A stretch of DNA of 64,000 nucleotides, from contig NZ_NSGE01000002.1 of assembly GCF_002294985.1 (NCBI RefSeq), positions 620,001 to 684,000 of the forward strand, read 5' to 3'. Below the pieces are notes generated by a model that saw only the letters and a program-made list of their open reading frames with translations, searched no databases and had not been told where the DNA came from. This DNA is from Mesorhizobium sp. WSM3862 (lineage in GTDB: Bacteria > Pseudomonadota > Alphaproteobacteria > Rhizobiales > Rhizobiaceae). This document shows, piece by piece, positions 63,825-64,000 of this stretch (positions are counted from its first letter, which is position 1; each line of letters begins with the position of its first letter). Both the position numbers and the translations under genes were made by a program.

Positions 63825-64000
63825 TTACAGCCCGCTCGGCACCAGTCCCGCCAGCCAGTTCGCCGATCGCTTTGCCATGTCCACCGTCGCGTTGGCCGCG
63901 CGGCCGAGATCGGTCTTGACCACGGCATAACCAGCCTTGGTGCGATAGAGCACGGCGCTGCCGCCGTCGACCGCGGCCTCGAAGGCAACAGGCCGCGCGG
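63825..64000 (-). CDS. C-terminal fragment of an unrecognised protein (partial at right edge)
   Basis: A frame open from the right edge to TAA at 63825-63827 encodes about 58 residues: PVAFEAAVDGGSAVLYRTKA, then GYAVVKTDLGRAANATVDMA and KRSANWLAGLVPSGL. Codon use (strong GC3) is that of a real gene and the protein is well-formed, although its start lies beyond the window. No family recognised. It is convergent with the decayed gene. Confidence 0.6.
   Translation of the reverse strand, partial: ARPVAFEAAVDGGSAVLYRTKAGYAVVKTDLGRAANATVDMAKRSANWLAGLVPSGL

Overview
The window reads as chromosomal DNA of an alphaproteobacterium of the Rhizobiales, most like Mesorhizobium or a close Phyllobacteriaceae relative. 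This rests on high GC, the families present (BA14K, DUF6665, DUF1344, DUF1285 and DUF1127 proteins, an extended UvrB, petABC, MarR/response-regulator pairs) and rhizobial-style intergenic palindromes. No rRNA, tRNA, CRISPR array, transposase, phage gene or plasmid function was seen. Most of it looks like core chromosome with a few lineage-specific insertions, one decayed gene and several informative regulatory sites.

Layout. 1-6.2 kb (minus): a translationally coupled MoxR ATPase, DUF58, BatA/DUF4159 and membrane amidotransferase-like cluster, the last gene running off the left edge. 6.4-8.9 kb (plus): DUF1285, a CoA-pyrophosphatase-type NUDIX and a CCA-adding enzyme. 8.9-14.2 kb (mostly minus): an exported subtilase with a small exported beta-rich protein, DUF1059, DUF1344, hemF, soxR with a textbook SoxR promoter, and trmL. 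14.3-21.2 kb (plus): short unrecognised ORFs, a strong hairpin, three tandem complete ABC exporters and a DUF6665 protein. 21.2-22.5 kb (minus): an alpha/beta hydrolase and a cupin. 22.8-27.2 kb (plus): the cytochrome bc1 operon petABC, a class A acid phosphatase and apt. 27.2-30.9 kb (minus): two MaoC proteins, ychF, pth and rplY. 31.2-35.8 kb: a GST, an OhrR-like MarR regulator with its operator-rich divergent hydrolase, and a fosmidomycin-resistance-type MFS pump divergent from an AraC regulator. 35.8-41.5 kb (minus): prs, a lipoprotein and the operon lgt, MidA-type methyltransferase, pgeF and a degenerate M24 peptidase. 41.7-43.2 kb (plus): UbiK/BMFP, YbjN and CsaA. 43.2-47.1 kb (minus): a glycosyltransferase, a histidine kinase and PetR/PetP-like regulators. 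47.4-49.3 kb (plus): ilvE and an MBL hydrolase. 49.3-50.7 kb (minus): BA14K and two cold-shock proteins. 51-53.3 kb (plus): a two-domain Kazal lipoprotein and a TPR sulfotransferase. 53.4-61.2 kb (minus): DUF1428, VOC, DUF1127, ABC-F, UvrB and an exported EF-hand-like protein. 61.3-64 kb: CapA, DUF2314, a pseudogene and a C-terminal fragment at the right edge.

Themes. Respiration and haem (petABC, hemF, a PetP/PetR-like pair), oxidative stress (SoxR, OhrR-like MarR), envelope biogenesis (lgt, pgeF, ABC exporters, MoxR/BatA cluster, CapA) and translation quality control (cca, pth, ychF, rplY, trmL, CsaA, ABC-F) dominate.

The observations most worth following are a SoxR promoter that now fires antisense into trmL, a palindromic repeat that has entered the uvrB coding sequence, four short repeats in the UvrB tail, a palindrome over the ilvE promoter, 11-bp spaced direct repeats at the BA14K promoter, an exported protease paired with a putative outer-membrane protein, and a creatinase-fold protein that has lost its metal ligands. 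I found no clear defence island or wholly new multigene system.
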